Translations under genes and position numbers: made by a program
Notes under the pieces: generated by a model
Told to the model about the DNA's origin: nothing
Databases searched by the model: none
What the model saw: the letters and a program-made list of their open reading frames with translations, nothing else
NCBI RefSeq assembly: GCF_000208745.1
Contig: NC_030854.1
Location: 28,705,787-28,769,786 of the forward strand
Direction of reading: 5' to 3'
DNA: 64,000 bases
Source of the DNA: Theobroma cacao
Taxonomy: Eukaryota > Streptophyta > Magnoliopsida > Malvales > Malvaceae
In this document: positions 1 to 11,357 of the stretch, in pieces
Layout: every line of letters begins with the position of its first letter
Numbering within the stretch: the stretch's first letter is position 1

Positions 1-1868
1 CTTTTAAGCTCTTTAGGCTTACTGACATCAATAAACAAACTTCTTTTTTTCTCATTTTGTCAGTACATAAATTCGTCTAAATAATTCTAATTTGAAACGA
101 AGCCCATATTTTTATATTATTATATAGCTTAAATTTCCTTTTAAAGAGAGAAAAAGTGATTAAACCGGTAGGGAGAATGGGTTTTCTTCAAAATTGGAAT
201 TATTTGGAAGAATTGATGTGTAGACAAAATGAGAAAAATTTCGTCTTAAGTTCTTATGCCAAACATGTCAAACCCTAGATTGCCTACTTGATTGAAAACG
301 GTAGGTGTTATGAAAATTGGTCAATAAATAATAAAAGATAAAACTCAATGAAATTTAAGGGAATAGAAAAATATAAAATCTATGTTATTTGATATTTTAC
401 TTAAAGTCTATGAAATGAAATAATTCTGATATTAAAACATAACAAAATCTTTCAATATTAAAGACCCTTTTATATCCTTTAATAATTTTACAAGAATCAC
501 ACACTCACACTAACTCTAACTCTACTTGAAGTTTCATAACAAAAGACAGAGTTATATAGTATTCCTTTAGAGCTTTTAAAAGCAATAATTATCTTCTAAT
601 CTTACAGACCTTATTTTATAATACAAAAGTTTAAAGTATAACATTTCTCAATGTTGTGCATAAGTTAGAATCTTAATCATATAAGGTTTCACGTTCTAGG
701 CAACGTGAGACTTAATAAATCTCCATTTTTTCTTTAATTCAAAATTTTAAAATTTCTTCCACTAATTGCACTTAATTGCAACTCTTCAATTACACTTACT
801 TTTTAACACCTCTTACAACTCTTCAAGCATAATTCTTCCCAAAACTACCTCGACTTCACATTACGAATTAGGCATGGTCCAATATATGGTTCCAAAAACA
901 GCTAGCGCATGTTTGTTGCCATCAAGTCAATGACACTAATCGACTTTATCAAGAAAGAACCTTGATGACCCCTCAATTTCACCAACATACTAGATTTTTC
1001 GTTCTCTCACAAGCATCTATATCTTGCTTAGCACAAGCATCCATATCATGAGAACCTTTCATCAAAATCTTACCTTGGTAGCTACCGTTCTCTTCAAAGC
1101 CTCACCTTTGAAATGATACAAATCATTTTATTAGCCAAATATTACATATATGCTTGGCACATATAGAAAATATTTTATTTTCTGTACTATTCAAAAGAAA
1201 GCTCTAATAAAAATTTAGATAACTATAGACATTTTGTCCAAATGTAATTTAGAAATCTTGGGAATGCATGCTTTGAATAATTTTTATTTAGATAAAACTA
1301 ACCATTAGAAAGGAAATTTCATTGGTATTTTTCATCATCAATCAAAATCAACATAGCTAACACTTATTTCTATAGGGAGAAAAAAATTGGCTAACCGGTT
1401 GTTAGAATCGGCCTATTTTCAAAATTGGAACTGAGAAGAGTTTATGTACTGACAGGAAGAGAAAAATTCTCAATGCTTAGTTGAGCAGAAAAAGGGCAAG
1501 AAGGTTATTCAACATATAAAATCGAGGATAACAAATCTTATGGATGTAAATGGTGTTTACTATCTTAAAATTGCTAAAATGAAACACCTCTAAACAATTT
1601 AATTACTTGCAAGTGATATCCAAGTACCCAAAGCAAAGGAAGACCCCTTAGCCCTTGGCCCTTAGCCCGACCAATGAAGGCCAAGATCAAAAAACCAAAA
1701 AAAAACCCCTCGTTTTGCAATACAGAGCATTTTAGAGTTCTGTTCTTAGCGACCTAAGAGCAGCATCAGCAGCAGAGCAAAGTGGGGTTTTAGAGTTCTG
1801 TTATTAACAACTTTTCCAATCTTAAAAGTCACAAGAACAGGCGCAGCAGAGCAAAAGGTTTAGCGAGG
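1..1868. other. AT-rich intergenic region and eL6 5' leader
   Basis: No convincing coding exon is visible on either strand. Two stretches, near 150-250 and 1370-1470, share a loose pattern (an AACCGG core followed by TTTTCAAAATTGGAA) and may be diverged copies of one repeat. The last 140 bases form the probable 5' leader of the ribosomal protein gene. In it TTTTAGAGTTCTGTT occurs twice (about 1731 and 1789) and CAGCAGAGCAAA occurs twice (about 1771 and 1847), so the leader contains a small tandem duplication. Confidence 0.5.
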
Positions 1869-1870
1869 AA

Positions 1871-3474
1871 ATGGCGGCGAAAAGGAAAACCCCTCTTAAG
1901 ACCCGAAACCCTGATCTGATTCGTGGCGTAGGTAAGTATTCTCGGTCTAAGATGTACCACAAGCGTGGCCTTTGGGCCATCAAGGCCAAAAACGGTGGCG
2001 TCCTCCCCCGCCATGACCCCAAGCCTAAGGCAGCCGCTGCCCCGGAGAAGCTACCCAAGTTTTACCCCGCTGATGATGTCAAAAAGCCCCTTCTTAATAA
2101 GCGCAAGCCTAAACCCACCAAGCTCAGGTTCTCTACTGAAATGAATTTTTTTTTCTTTTCTTTATAGATCTCTGATGATATGTTTCTTATTGTTGGGGTT
2201 TGTTTTTTATGGTCTTTTTTTTTATTTGTTTAGAACGAGCATTACTCCAGGGACAGTGTTGATTTTGTTGGCTGGGAGGTTTATGGGGAAGAGAGTTGTT
2301 TTCTTGAAGCAACTTACATCTGGGCTTCTTCTGGTTACTGGTAAGATTTTCTTTTTTCTCTCTTGTTTTATCTCATAGTAATATCGTTTATCTAAAGCAT
2401 TTTTTTTTTCTTTTACATATTTTACTGCTGTCCAATGTCTGTTATTGGCACTGTTCTTTTGCAGAATGATTATAGGGAATTTTTGTTGTTGAAATGAAAG
2501 CAGTAACTGTGCAAATGTATATTTACAGCAGTTGCAGCTAATACTTAACCCAATAAAGAATGATTCACTGAATTCGATAACAAATTGGGTGTATGACAAC
2601 TGTGATAAAACCTTTCTTATTGATTTCTCTATGCCACAATATGTCTTCATAAGTATTAGCAGTGGTATGAATACTTAAATAGATTTTGTTTTAGTTCTAG
2701 AAGAAGCATAAGGTTTTATTATAATTTTCGTACTTGTACTTTTTAGTTTTGACATATTCATGTATATAGGTTAGAGACTGTTATAGCAGAACCCATTCGA
2801 AATTCAATATGCTGGAAATTGAGTGCTGCTATCATAAAAACTTGATGCTTTACTTGTATTTTACTCATTTGTGCTTGGTATCTACATTTGCCTATTGTGG
2901 TTTATGGGGCTAGGTTTTCATTATGTGTTGGATGTTCATCATAAACAGTGGTTCTCTTCTCTTTTGAACTTCTGTCATGATTTGTGCTGGTGCTTTGCTT
3001 AAATTTGGGAATTTCATTTTATTGCAGGACCTTTCAAGATTAATGGTGTTCCTTTAAGGCGTGTGAACCAATCCTATGTCATTGCTACTTCCACTAAGGT
3101 TGACATCTCAGGAGTTAATGAAGAGAAGTTTGATGACAAGTACTTTGCCAAGGAAGTAGAAAAAAAGAAGAAGAAGGGTGAGGGAGAGTTTTTTGAAGCT
3201 GAAAAAAAGGTTTGTTAGTTTTTCCTTCTTTTTATTATAACTTAAGCAGTCCTAATCAGGTTCATTTAATTAAATGTGCTGATTATATACTCTTTTACGT
3301 TTCCTCAAAAAAATGCAGGATAAGAGGAAACTACCAGATGACAAGAAAGAAGACCAGAAAGCTGTTGATGCCTCTTTGATAAAGTCCATTGAGGGAGTCC
3401 CAGACTTGAAGGCCTACCTTGCGGCAAGATTTTCGCTTAAGTCTGGCATGAAACCTCATGAACTTGTCTTTTAG
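1871..3474 (+). CDS. RPL6: 60S ribosomal protein L6 (eL6), four exons
   Basis: This gene encodes the large-subunit cytosolic ribosomal protein eL6. I join exons 1871-2127, 2234-2340, 3028-3209 and 3319-3474. All junctions are GT-AG, the phases agree, and the product is 233 residues, the usual plant length. Exon 1 starts [16 protein letters not shown] and is very basic. Exon 2 carries the conserved core with [19 protein letters not shown]. Exon 3 carries [20 protein letters not shown] and a lysine run. Exon 4 ends in GMKPHELVF, the conserved C-terminus. The chosen ATG is the first in a leader without other long ORFs. An AATAAA lies at 3678-3683, about 200 bases after the stop. The gene looks intact and should be expressed constitutively, as is usual for the family. 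Confidence 0.95.
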
Positions 3475-5351
3475 ATGGAATTTTGCATTTGGTTGTACTA
3501 TCAGATGGTATATGGGCAAAACCTAAACCCTGAGTTACCATCTTTTGTATGCAAGTACTTCAGTTTTCCTGACTAATCCTTTGGTTATGTCATCAGTTTT
3601 CCTTCCGCAAGCTGTGGTCAGTTTGGCTCTTAGGTCTCTTATGAAAATACTGATGGTATGGTTTCCACAAATTTATGAATAAAGTGTGAGAGTTAAACCG
3701 ACATGTTTGTTCCATGCGAGAAAAGAAGAGGAGACGAATAGGAAATACATATAGCTTTTTCAAAGGTGGAACAAGGACGAGGAAAATAAGTAACAAAATG
3801 AAAATAAATGTCAATTTATTTTGAATAAGGTGAAGACATTGTTGTAAATGATGGATTTCATGAACCTTGAATTAATCGAAGAATGGACCAGTGAAAGCGT
3901 TTCCACAAAGAAAAATAATATGAATCAATGACCGCTTAGGATAAGGAATTCTAGCATTGACTTGAGATAGCAATCATGTTATTGTAGATTTACTCCACTA
4001 TTTTGCTCTCTGCTCTGCTTAATCGTACGGTTTACCGTCTTTTCTGGGATGGAGACTTGACATGCCCTTTATTATTACAAGTAAACCTTTGCGCTGCACA
4101 CGGTCTGTCCAGTTCATATCCCTCCCGTTGAAAGCCTTGTTCAAACCTCACAACCCCTCTTAAAGCTTTCTTATTGGGACTTTCTGTTATATATAGTATA
4201 GATTTTTCCATTATTAAAATTCTTGAGCCTTTGGGAATTTAAATCCATTATTAAAGTTCTTGAGCCTTTGGGAATTTAAATGTCTGTGTGATAATATTGA
4301 AATACAAGATATTTAATGAAGGGTTCGATATTTGAGTTGGATTGATCAGGGATGTGAGATATTTTCTTTCTTTCTTTTTTCTCAATGAAGAGACGATAAT
4401 CCTTAATTAAACCAGACGGGTTAGCTGATATTTACACTGACAGCTCTTAGTTAGCAGTCTTGGGGCCAATATTTCCAAGCCTTTGGATTTGGCCTGATTT
4501 GCAAGACCAAAATGTAGGATTTGGAGATTCCGGGGGTCCATGGTCCCCTCGGTCCTGATTAAGTAGCTATGCAGGCCCTTGCCGAAGTCATTTAGTTCTT
4601 GGAAATTCCTTTGGAGACACTTTCCCTCTGTCAGGCGGTAAATAAAACTACTCCCTGTAAGATTACGAAGAACAGGAAATATTTGTCCATCAATTTAGTC
4701 AAACAGCCTTGTTCTGCTCATAATACCAATCACCAAATCTCTAGTTCATTGAAGCAGTACAGAATCTGCTTCCATACTTCCTTTAGCATTAATGCAGCCG
4801 AAGAGAAACTTTGCAAGTGGATCTATTAATATCCTACATCATTATTAATTAAGTTCACATTTCGGCTTACTTCTTTCTGGTTAATTTTTTTTTTTTTATT
4901 TTGACCCACTTTATTGTCTATATTTGCTGGTCATTTGCTGCTAATTGGCATTATAAAATTGTTGATGGCGTTTGTTTCTTAACGACTTACGCTTTTGTTT
5001 TGGAATTAGTCGTTTGGTCAGCCTGACATTTTCCAAGTCGAAGAATATATATATATACAGCTAACCTATGTAGAAAATAAATATAATTAAGATCGATACA
5101 TAAGTTGATGTTAAGATAAAACACCTCTTAGCACAATATTTAATACTTGATCAGATGTCTAAAGAGCGCCTGACCAAAAGAAACCCTAAAAGGGTAAAAC
5201 ATAGTAGAGACTTTTAACACTCTTACGGTATTTACAAGCACATGATCTACTAGTAGACTAAACAGATAAAACAAAAAACAAGCAATGAATCAATGATGGA
5301 AATAATTAACATTGTTTCACTTCCTTAGGCAATTTGCGCTAGCTTAGGATT
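3475..5351. other. Intergenic region, no supported gene
   Basis: The first 200 bases are the eL6 3' UTR. The rest is AT-rich and ends with the 3' flank of the minus-strand receptor kinase. A 76-codon open frame at 4599-4829 (+) has no recognisable family and no obvious splice context, so I do not call it. The only clear structure is the 37-bp tandem duplication listed separately. Confidence 0.5.
4208..4281. repeat. Tandem duplication, 2 x 37 bp
   Basis: A unit beginning CCATTATTAAA and containing TTCTTGAGCCTTTGGGAATT is repeated head to tail at 4208-4244 and 4245-4281 with one visible mismatch. It lies in the intergenic region between eL6 and the first receptor kinase. Confidence 0.9.
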
Positions 5352-7334
5352 TTACCTACCAGTAAGGTCCGTAAATGGAGTAAGTTGGCTTCCTGTAAGA
5401 GAGTTATCGATTCCACTGAAAGATGGGGGCATGGCTGGCCACACAAACGAAGGCCTTTCTTGGGGTACCTCTGGGGGATCCGCTTCCCCTGTAAGAACCT
5501 GCAAAACAGTTTTCATAGAAGGCCTGTAGTGTGGGTTTGGATGGCAACAGGCCAATCCCAGAATGAGCGCACACTCTACTTCTTTTTCATCAAAGTTCCC
5601 ATCCATCCTGGAATCCGCGGCGTCGGTGATCCTTCCCTTCCTGTAGAATTCCCATAGCCAATTGACAATGCTGTTGTTATAGTTATTCTTCTCACTTTGG
5701 TTACCGGGCTTTCTCCCACAAACGACTTCCAGGACAAGAACGCCAAAGGAATAAACATCCGTTTCAACCGTGGCCCTGCTAATGAGAAAGGTCTCTGGGG
5801 CCATGTAACCAGGTGTGCCAGCAATCTCAATCGTGGAGTGGTGTGTCTTTTCTTTTTCTTGAATAGTTCTAGCCAATCCAAAATCTCCTAGCTTCGCGTT
5901 GAACTTTGAATCCAACATTATGTTGCTGGCTTTTATGTCGCGGTGAAGCACTCTCTTCTGACAACCATTGTGAAGATACTCTAGTGCTTGAGCCACTCCT
6001 TTTATTATGCTTAGCCTTTGCTCCCAGCTTAATGTTGATTCCTCCATGCTTGCCTTGTCGTCGCAAAAGATGAACTTATCAAGGCTTCCGTTTGGCATGT
6101 ACTCGTACACAAGAAGGAGTTCGCGACTTTCATAGCACCATCCGATTAACTTCACAAGGTTTTTGTGATTGAGGTTGCCAATTGTTGTTACTTCTGCTAT
6201 GAATTCTTGCTTGCCTTGATGTGACTTCTTCGATACTCTTTTGACAGCTACGTCCTTGCTTTTCCAGGATCCCTTGTAGACAGTTCCGAACCCACCTTTC
6301 CCAAGCTTGTACTTGGGGCTAAAATTGCTAGTTGCTAGTTTCAATTCTTTCAATCGAAACTTCCTTGGAGCCATATTGGAACGTTTAATCTCATCTTCTA
6401 TGTTCCCTTGTGCACCCTCCAAATCCCCCTCCGTGGGTACCCTCCTCCAACACAAGTAAAAGGCAACCCCGATTAACAGAGCCAGACTCGCTACCGGAAC
6501 CGTGATCCAAACCCACAACAAATTTCGACCACCTCCAATATCTGTTCCAAAAAATGCCCACGATTTGACACAGTTTAGTTCTGTCTCATTGCTTGTTGAA
6601 GCAGAGAATCCAACAAAAACCTTCTGTGGAAGATAGGCAGAGAGATTAAGAGGCCGAGAAAGCACAAGAGTCTTGTTGTCCCCCACAAAAACTGTCAAGT
6701 TTTTACCGTCATATTGAAGATGTACCCTTAAATCCTCACCTCCTGAAATATTAACACCGTAGCTGGTTAAAGACACTTGCTCAATTGAGTCGATGCTGTT
6801 TATGTTTAAGCCAATATGATTTCCATCCAAGTCTTCAGCGTAGCTCTTCCTTGTGTCAAATTCCACCGCCACCACCCTAGCTTGAGAAGAACCATTCAAA
6901 GTCGAATTTACAATCCCGAGCCATTTTCCTTCGCTGTTCTCTGGAAGACCAGAATTCGTGGTTATTACGAAGGCCAGGCCTTCACCGCCAGGAGACGTTC
7001 GCTTTTGGATATTGAGGACGAAAGTTGTATTAAAGGAAGCGGTGGTGCCATTGTCTTTCCAAAGCCCAAAGGGTTTCTTATACAAGGCTCGTCCTGAGAA
7101 ATTTACTATGGGATCTCCAGTAAAATCCGGAGTAACTTGGATGGCTCCATTGACTATGTAAGAATTCCGGCTCAAGATGAGCAAACTTTCATCTTCTTTC
7201 TGGAAGGATGAAAAATTAAATTCCAAGCAGCTTACCCGAATAAGAGCCTGACTCAGGGACGCTGCTAGGATTATTAAAAAGTAGGACAGTAGAGAAGAGC
7301 ACATTCTGCTAGTGAAACACTGGAATAGCCTCAC
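5352..7334 (-). CDS. L-type lectin-domain receptor kinase (LecRK), paralogue 1
   Basis: This is a plasma-membrane receptor kinase with an extracellular legume-lectin-like domain. It is an intronless frame of 660 residues, the normal size for the family. A hydrophobic signal peptide spans about residues 11-35; Met11 (7304) is an equally good start. The lectin domain covers about 36-265 and keeps the metal-site pattern VEFDT...DGNHIG (E158, D160, H173). GGEGLAF has Glu where sugar-binding lectins have Asp, so sugar binding is doubtful. The membrane helix is about 272-296. The kinase domain (about 343-617) is complete: glycine loop GKGGFG, K365, HRD 464-466, DFG 484-486 and APE 512-514, so it is an active RD kinase by motif. 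It resembles clade IX LecRKs, which act in immunity and oomycete resistance. That role is inferred from the family, not shown here. Confidence 0.93.
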   Translation of the reverse strand: MRLFQCFTSRMCSSLLSYFLIILAASLSQALIRVSCLEFNFSSFQKEDESLLILSRNSYIVNGAIQVTPDFTGDPIVNFSGRALYKKPFGLWKDNGTTASFNTTFVLNIQKRTSPGGEGLAFVITTNSGLPENSEGKWLGIVNSTLNGSSQARVVAVEFDTRKSYAEDLDGNHIGLNINSIDSIEQVSLTSYGVNISGGEDLRVHLQYDGKNLTVFVGDNKTLVLSRPLNLSAYLPQKVFVGFSASTSNETELNCVKSWAFFGTDIGGGRNLLWVWITVPVASLALLIGVAFYLCWRRVPTEGDLEGAQGNIEDEIKRSNMAPRKFRLKELKLATSNFSPKYKLGKGGFGTVYKGSWKSKDVAVKRVSKKSHQGKQEFIAEVTTIGNLNHKNLVKLIGWCYESRELLLVYEYMPNGSLDKFIFCDDKASMEESTLSWEQRLSIIKGVAQALEYLHNGCQKRVLHRDIKASNIMLDSKFNAKLGDFGLARTIQEKEKTHHSTIEIAGTPGYMAPETFLISRATVETDVYSFGVLVLEVVCGRKPGNQSEKNNYNNSIVNWLWEFYRKGRITDAADSRMDGNFDEKEVECALILGLACCHPNPHYRPSMKTVLQVLTGEADPPEVPQERPSFVWPAMPPSFSGIDNSLTGSQLTPFTDLTGR

Positions 7335-7406
7335 CGGTTAAATTTCCGGTTATGATGAATAAAGTTGGATTGGAGGTGATAAGTTTTAAATTCACAGGTG
7401 ATTGTG

Positions 7407-7449
7407 TATTTATAAATACAAACAAATTTGGAAAACAAGTTTGGTCAAC
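7407..7449 (-). promoter_or_regulatory. Candidate TATA box and W-box of LecRK 1
   Basis: On the minus strand TATTTATAAATA lies at about 7407-7418, some 75 bases upstream of the first ATG. A GTTGACC W-box (plus-strand GGTCAAC, 7443-7449) lies about 30 bases further upstream. W-boxes are WRKY binding sites and are common upstream of defence receptor kinases. Function here is inferred from position and motif only. Confidence 0.45.
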
Positions 7450-10400
7450 CCAATAAGTTGAACGATCGGGCAACTTCCATGTATTTTCTTGCCCTTCTAT
7501 TGCACTTAATTTCTTTCTACTCTTGGAAAAAGTTGGAGTATTGGACTTTCCCTCTAGATTATGACAGCATTTTAATAATTGAAGAATAATCAACTAATTA
7601 TAATTCTTAATACTTCTGTGATTATGTCACTCATAATTTCTCTAACAACACGTAAAGAATTAGGGATTAATTTTTATATACTTTCGTAGAATTTTTGAAG
7701 AAAAAACAATAATACATGTAAGCTTTTGAATCTTTCTCCTGTGGATATCGGGCACTGTGGCGGAATCATATCATATAAATTATGTTCTTATCTGCCGTTT
7801 ATTTCAATATCCTCCAGACGTGCTTATATTAATCCCATTCAAAGTTTAAAATGGAGTGATGACTTTTCATGATTTTTTTTTTCGAAAACCAATATACAAC
7901 TTCCAGAACGTATAGTTGACAATGATCATGGTCAGTAGTTAACGTAGAGTTATGCTTATCCATTGGAGTGACCTTTGAATCTCATGTTATGTTACTTGTT
8001 TGGTCAACTCTCTCTCTCAAGAAACTGTGTTTGGTAGAACAGAACAGGAAATGGAGGAGGAGAAAAGGGTGAGGAAAGAAACAAAATGGTGAATATCTTG
8101 GACTTATTTGATGAACGAACGAAATAGGATTTTCTTTAAACAGATAGTCATCGTCTGTTTATGAATTGAAAAGACATAATAACCTTTAAAATAAGTATTC
8201 TTCACACTTCAAAGCTAAATTTCTTCTATTTTTCTTAGTCATACATAATTTGTTCAAAGTATATATGGAAGACTACGTACCGTGCAAGTACATTGGATTT
8301 CAAATTTTGTATTAATTAAGATTAAAGTGAAATTTGGATTATTTAATACTAAGGGAGTTTTTGGTTGAGTGGAAATGGAATAACCATTTCATAAGAACAA
8401 AATAAAAAATGAATAACTATTATATAGTTTAATTTATTAAAATAAAATAAAGTATGAATTATTCTAATGTTTGATTGGAAGCTCAAATAAAAAGATTAAA
8501 ACAATGGTGAGACACCTCATATTACTTTTTCACTTAAAGTTATTGTATAAATATTTTTGCCATGTCTTAACAATTAAATCAGAATAGACATGTCACTAGA
8601 AATAGAATATCATATCAACATAAATATGCAATTGAACAAAGTTATTAAGTTGTGAAACTTTTTTGGTACTTGTAATGACTTACGGATATATTCTCTTGCT
8701 TTGTGGTGAAAGGAGGGGAAAGTTAAAATGCTAGCTGACTTTGATGGCTAGACGTGACCCTTTAAAGGGTTGGCGAACTGTTGAAGCCAAGCCCCAAGCC
8801 GTTGATATGGTGATGTTCTTGTAATTAAGTCTGCAATATTTCTAGCTAAATTAGTTAGTACTCCAACCAAGGGGAGTTGTTGAACAGGAAAATCCTCCAA
8901 ATTTACAGCCCAAACCTAGTCCAAATTCATAGCAACCTATCTTTCTATTTGCATGGAATTATGCGGTAAATTGTTTTTACGGACGTTGACCACCATGGCC
9001 GTTGCTAGAACGTTTGCTATGGTAATTTATGTTTCAACGATAATAAGCGTAGAACGCAATCTCACGTTGAAAAAGAGAAACAAATTCGTTAAATAAAAAA
9101 AAGAATAAGTTCATAATGAGTGGACTAAATTGGGTTAAAATATAAATTAGATCATGGTTAAGCTTTTCAAATCATGGTAAGTCTTGAAATTAATTAAATT
9201 AATAATATATAATTAATATACTATAAAGGTACTTGACATTTATATTTGTTTTTAAATACTAATAGAAAAAATCTCTTCTTCCTTTTTTTAATATTATCCA
9301 GATTTTTTCTATATCATTGTAGATTAATTTTGTCAATGCAAAATACAATTAATCACTAGATTTCATTATATTTTCGAAATTTATCGTCTACAACTTTTTG
9401 GCACACTATTAATAGAGACGAATAAAACTTAAAACTAATAAAATTGATTACACACACCTTGAAATTATTTCATTATTTTCAATTCTGTATGTTGACAATA
9501 TACATCTGCAAAATGAGTTTGGGTATGTTCATCATTTTCTAGATTCTCTTTTTATTTGTTTGCACCATTCATTCTCAGCTATTGACCGATGAAATTTCTT
9601 TAACTTTTAGTGCTCGGTTTATAAAAACGATAGTTTAAGATATTAATTTGGGAATGAGGGTTGAAGAATCGAGTTGCAGAGAAAAACTGGGCTTTAGTAT
9701 TCAGAGAAGAAGAGAAGCATGTGAGACACACGTGATCGTTTAAAAAGGAAGAAAACAGACACGTGTGTTGTATCTAAATTAACTTACCAATACTCACCAT
9801 TTTTACTTTTACCTTTACTTAGAAAGTTAGTGAATTTACAGCCAACTTAACTATAACTATTTTTTCCTCCTTTGTAACAAACTTTTAGTCTTACTTTTCT
9901 TGTATATAAAAACAGAGCTATGTAATTGTTTTCCTTGTGCAATGAAAGATTTTCCTTTCCACAGGAATTTCCCTCGAGCTTCCTTCCGTGGTTTTCAACG
10001 TAGGATTCCTCGGCTCCACCAACAAGTCTAGGTATCTTATCTCATTATGCATGATTACTGAAAAATCACCTTGACGACCACTATTTTGTTCTTATAAACC
10101 CTCCAAATTTGATTATTTATTTCAACTATTATATTTTTCTTTTCTTTTTTTTTCTTCTGCAAGGAATTGGATGAGGAAATTTCTTCACGTCACCTATCCA
10201 AGGAACAATTTTTGGAAGGTAAAAGATTAAAAAAAAAAAACTAAAAAGGTAGCCTTACTAACTAGTTCTTGTGTTATTCTACCAATCCCCAAATTTTCAT
10301 AAAAATAAAGATTAATTCAGATTAGTGTTATTATCAGGAAAAAAAAAAAGATTTCTCAATTAAATTAATAACAATTGATCATCAAACTTTTGAAGATGAT

Positions 10401-11357
10401 TTCTTTTAAATTACACATATATAAATATATGCATATAAATATATACAATGTTTGAAGATCGAACTTTTTTATATGGATGGCTAGCGTTCACTGTCGATGA
10501 CTTAAGAGCCACATGTGTTTTGAATTTTATGGATGCGACTCTCCAAGGTTAATTATTGTCTAATATAATCTTTGTATTTATTTATGACACTTTTGCGTGG
10601 GACCATTTCTTATTAATTCCTTTATGATAAAACCATTTTGCTAACTGTTCAGTTTGATGCCACTAGGAAGGATGTTTCCAATTATTAGGTGAGGGATTGG
10701 ACTTTGGATTTTGGAGGAGGAAAAGGCATCTCCAACGTGCTTCACATTCCTGTCTAATTGTGGTCTGTTCATGGCTCCTGTCTCCATCGGAAAGAAAATG
10801 GAAATCTCTTTTATTTTTTTGATTACATCAACTGTTGAATTTAATATTATAAAAACATAGATCAAACGTGACTGTTTCACCTGCACCCCTGAATACTCTC
10901 TTCATTTCATTAACTACTAATTTAATGTTACTTATAGTACAAATTTTGCATTTATTACTTTTATTATTTTGATATATTTGAAAACTTTTTCATTAAATTT
11001 TCTTAGAAAGTATTAAAGAGTCGAAAATTTAAAATGAAAGGAAGTAAAAATCGAAAAAGATAATGGTAAAATATCAGATAAAAATATTACTTGACTACTT
11101 GTGCAACGGAGGGCAGTAAATTTGCAAGAAAACCCATCCCTGGTACGATCAAAGCCTGCTTTAGTGGCATTACCAATCACTTTAGCCACAGTTTAATAAT
11201 TATGCTTTCAACATCATTATCTTGTGCTTCTTACACTAACACTAACGACTAACTATAAAGAACGAAAAAGACCCACACCCTTGATGCAAAATTGCCTTCC
11301 TTATGTCTCATAATCCTAAACATCTTGAGATACAACAAAATGCATAGAAACACCATA
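7450..11357. other. Long AT-rich intergenic region with transposon debris
   Basis: No supported coding exon. Near 8352-8500 the sequence GGTTGAGTGGAAATGGAATA followed by AT-rich DNA resembles a common class of plant miniature elements, but I could not define clean ends. A possible copia-type LTR remnant at about 9860-10030 is listed separately. The last 250 bases before 11358 are probably the 3' UTR of the minus-strand reductase gene. Confidence 0.4.
9860..10030 (+). mobile_element. Possible solo LTR remnant (copia-like)
   Basis: A TATA-like TGTATATAAAA is followed by a leader ending in a TTCCGTGGTTTTC...GGATTCCTCGGCTCC pattern. This recalls the R/U5 end of plant copia LTRs. There is no internal domain and I did not find matching ends or a target-site duplication, so the call is tentative. 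Confidence 0.3.

Noticed and set aside
1822..2058. Minus-strand frames opposite eL6 exon 1
   Set aside because: They are antisense shadows of a conserved coding exon.
4599..4829. 76-codon open frame on the plus strand
   Set aside because: No family recognised, no splice or promoter context, and composition like translated intergenic DNA.
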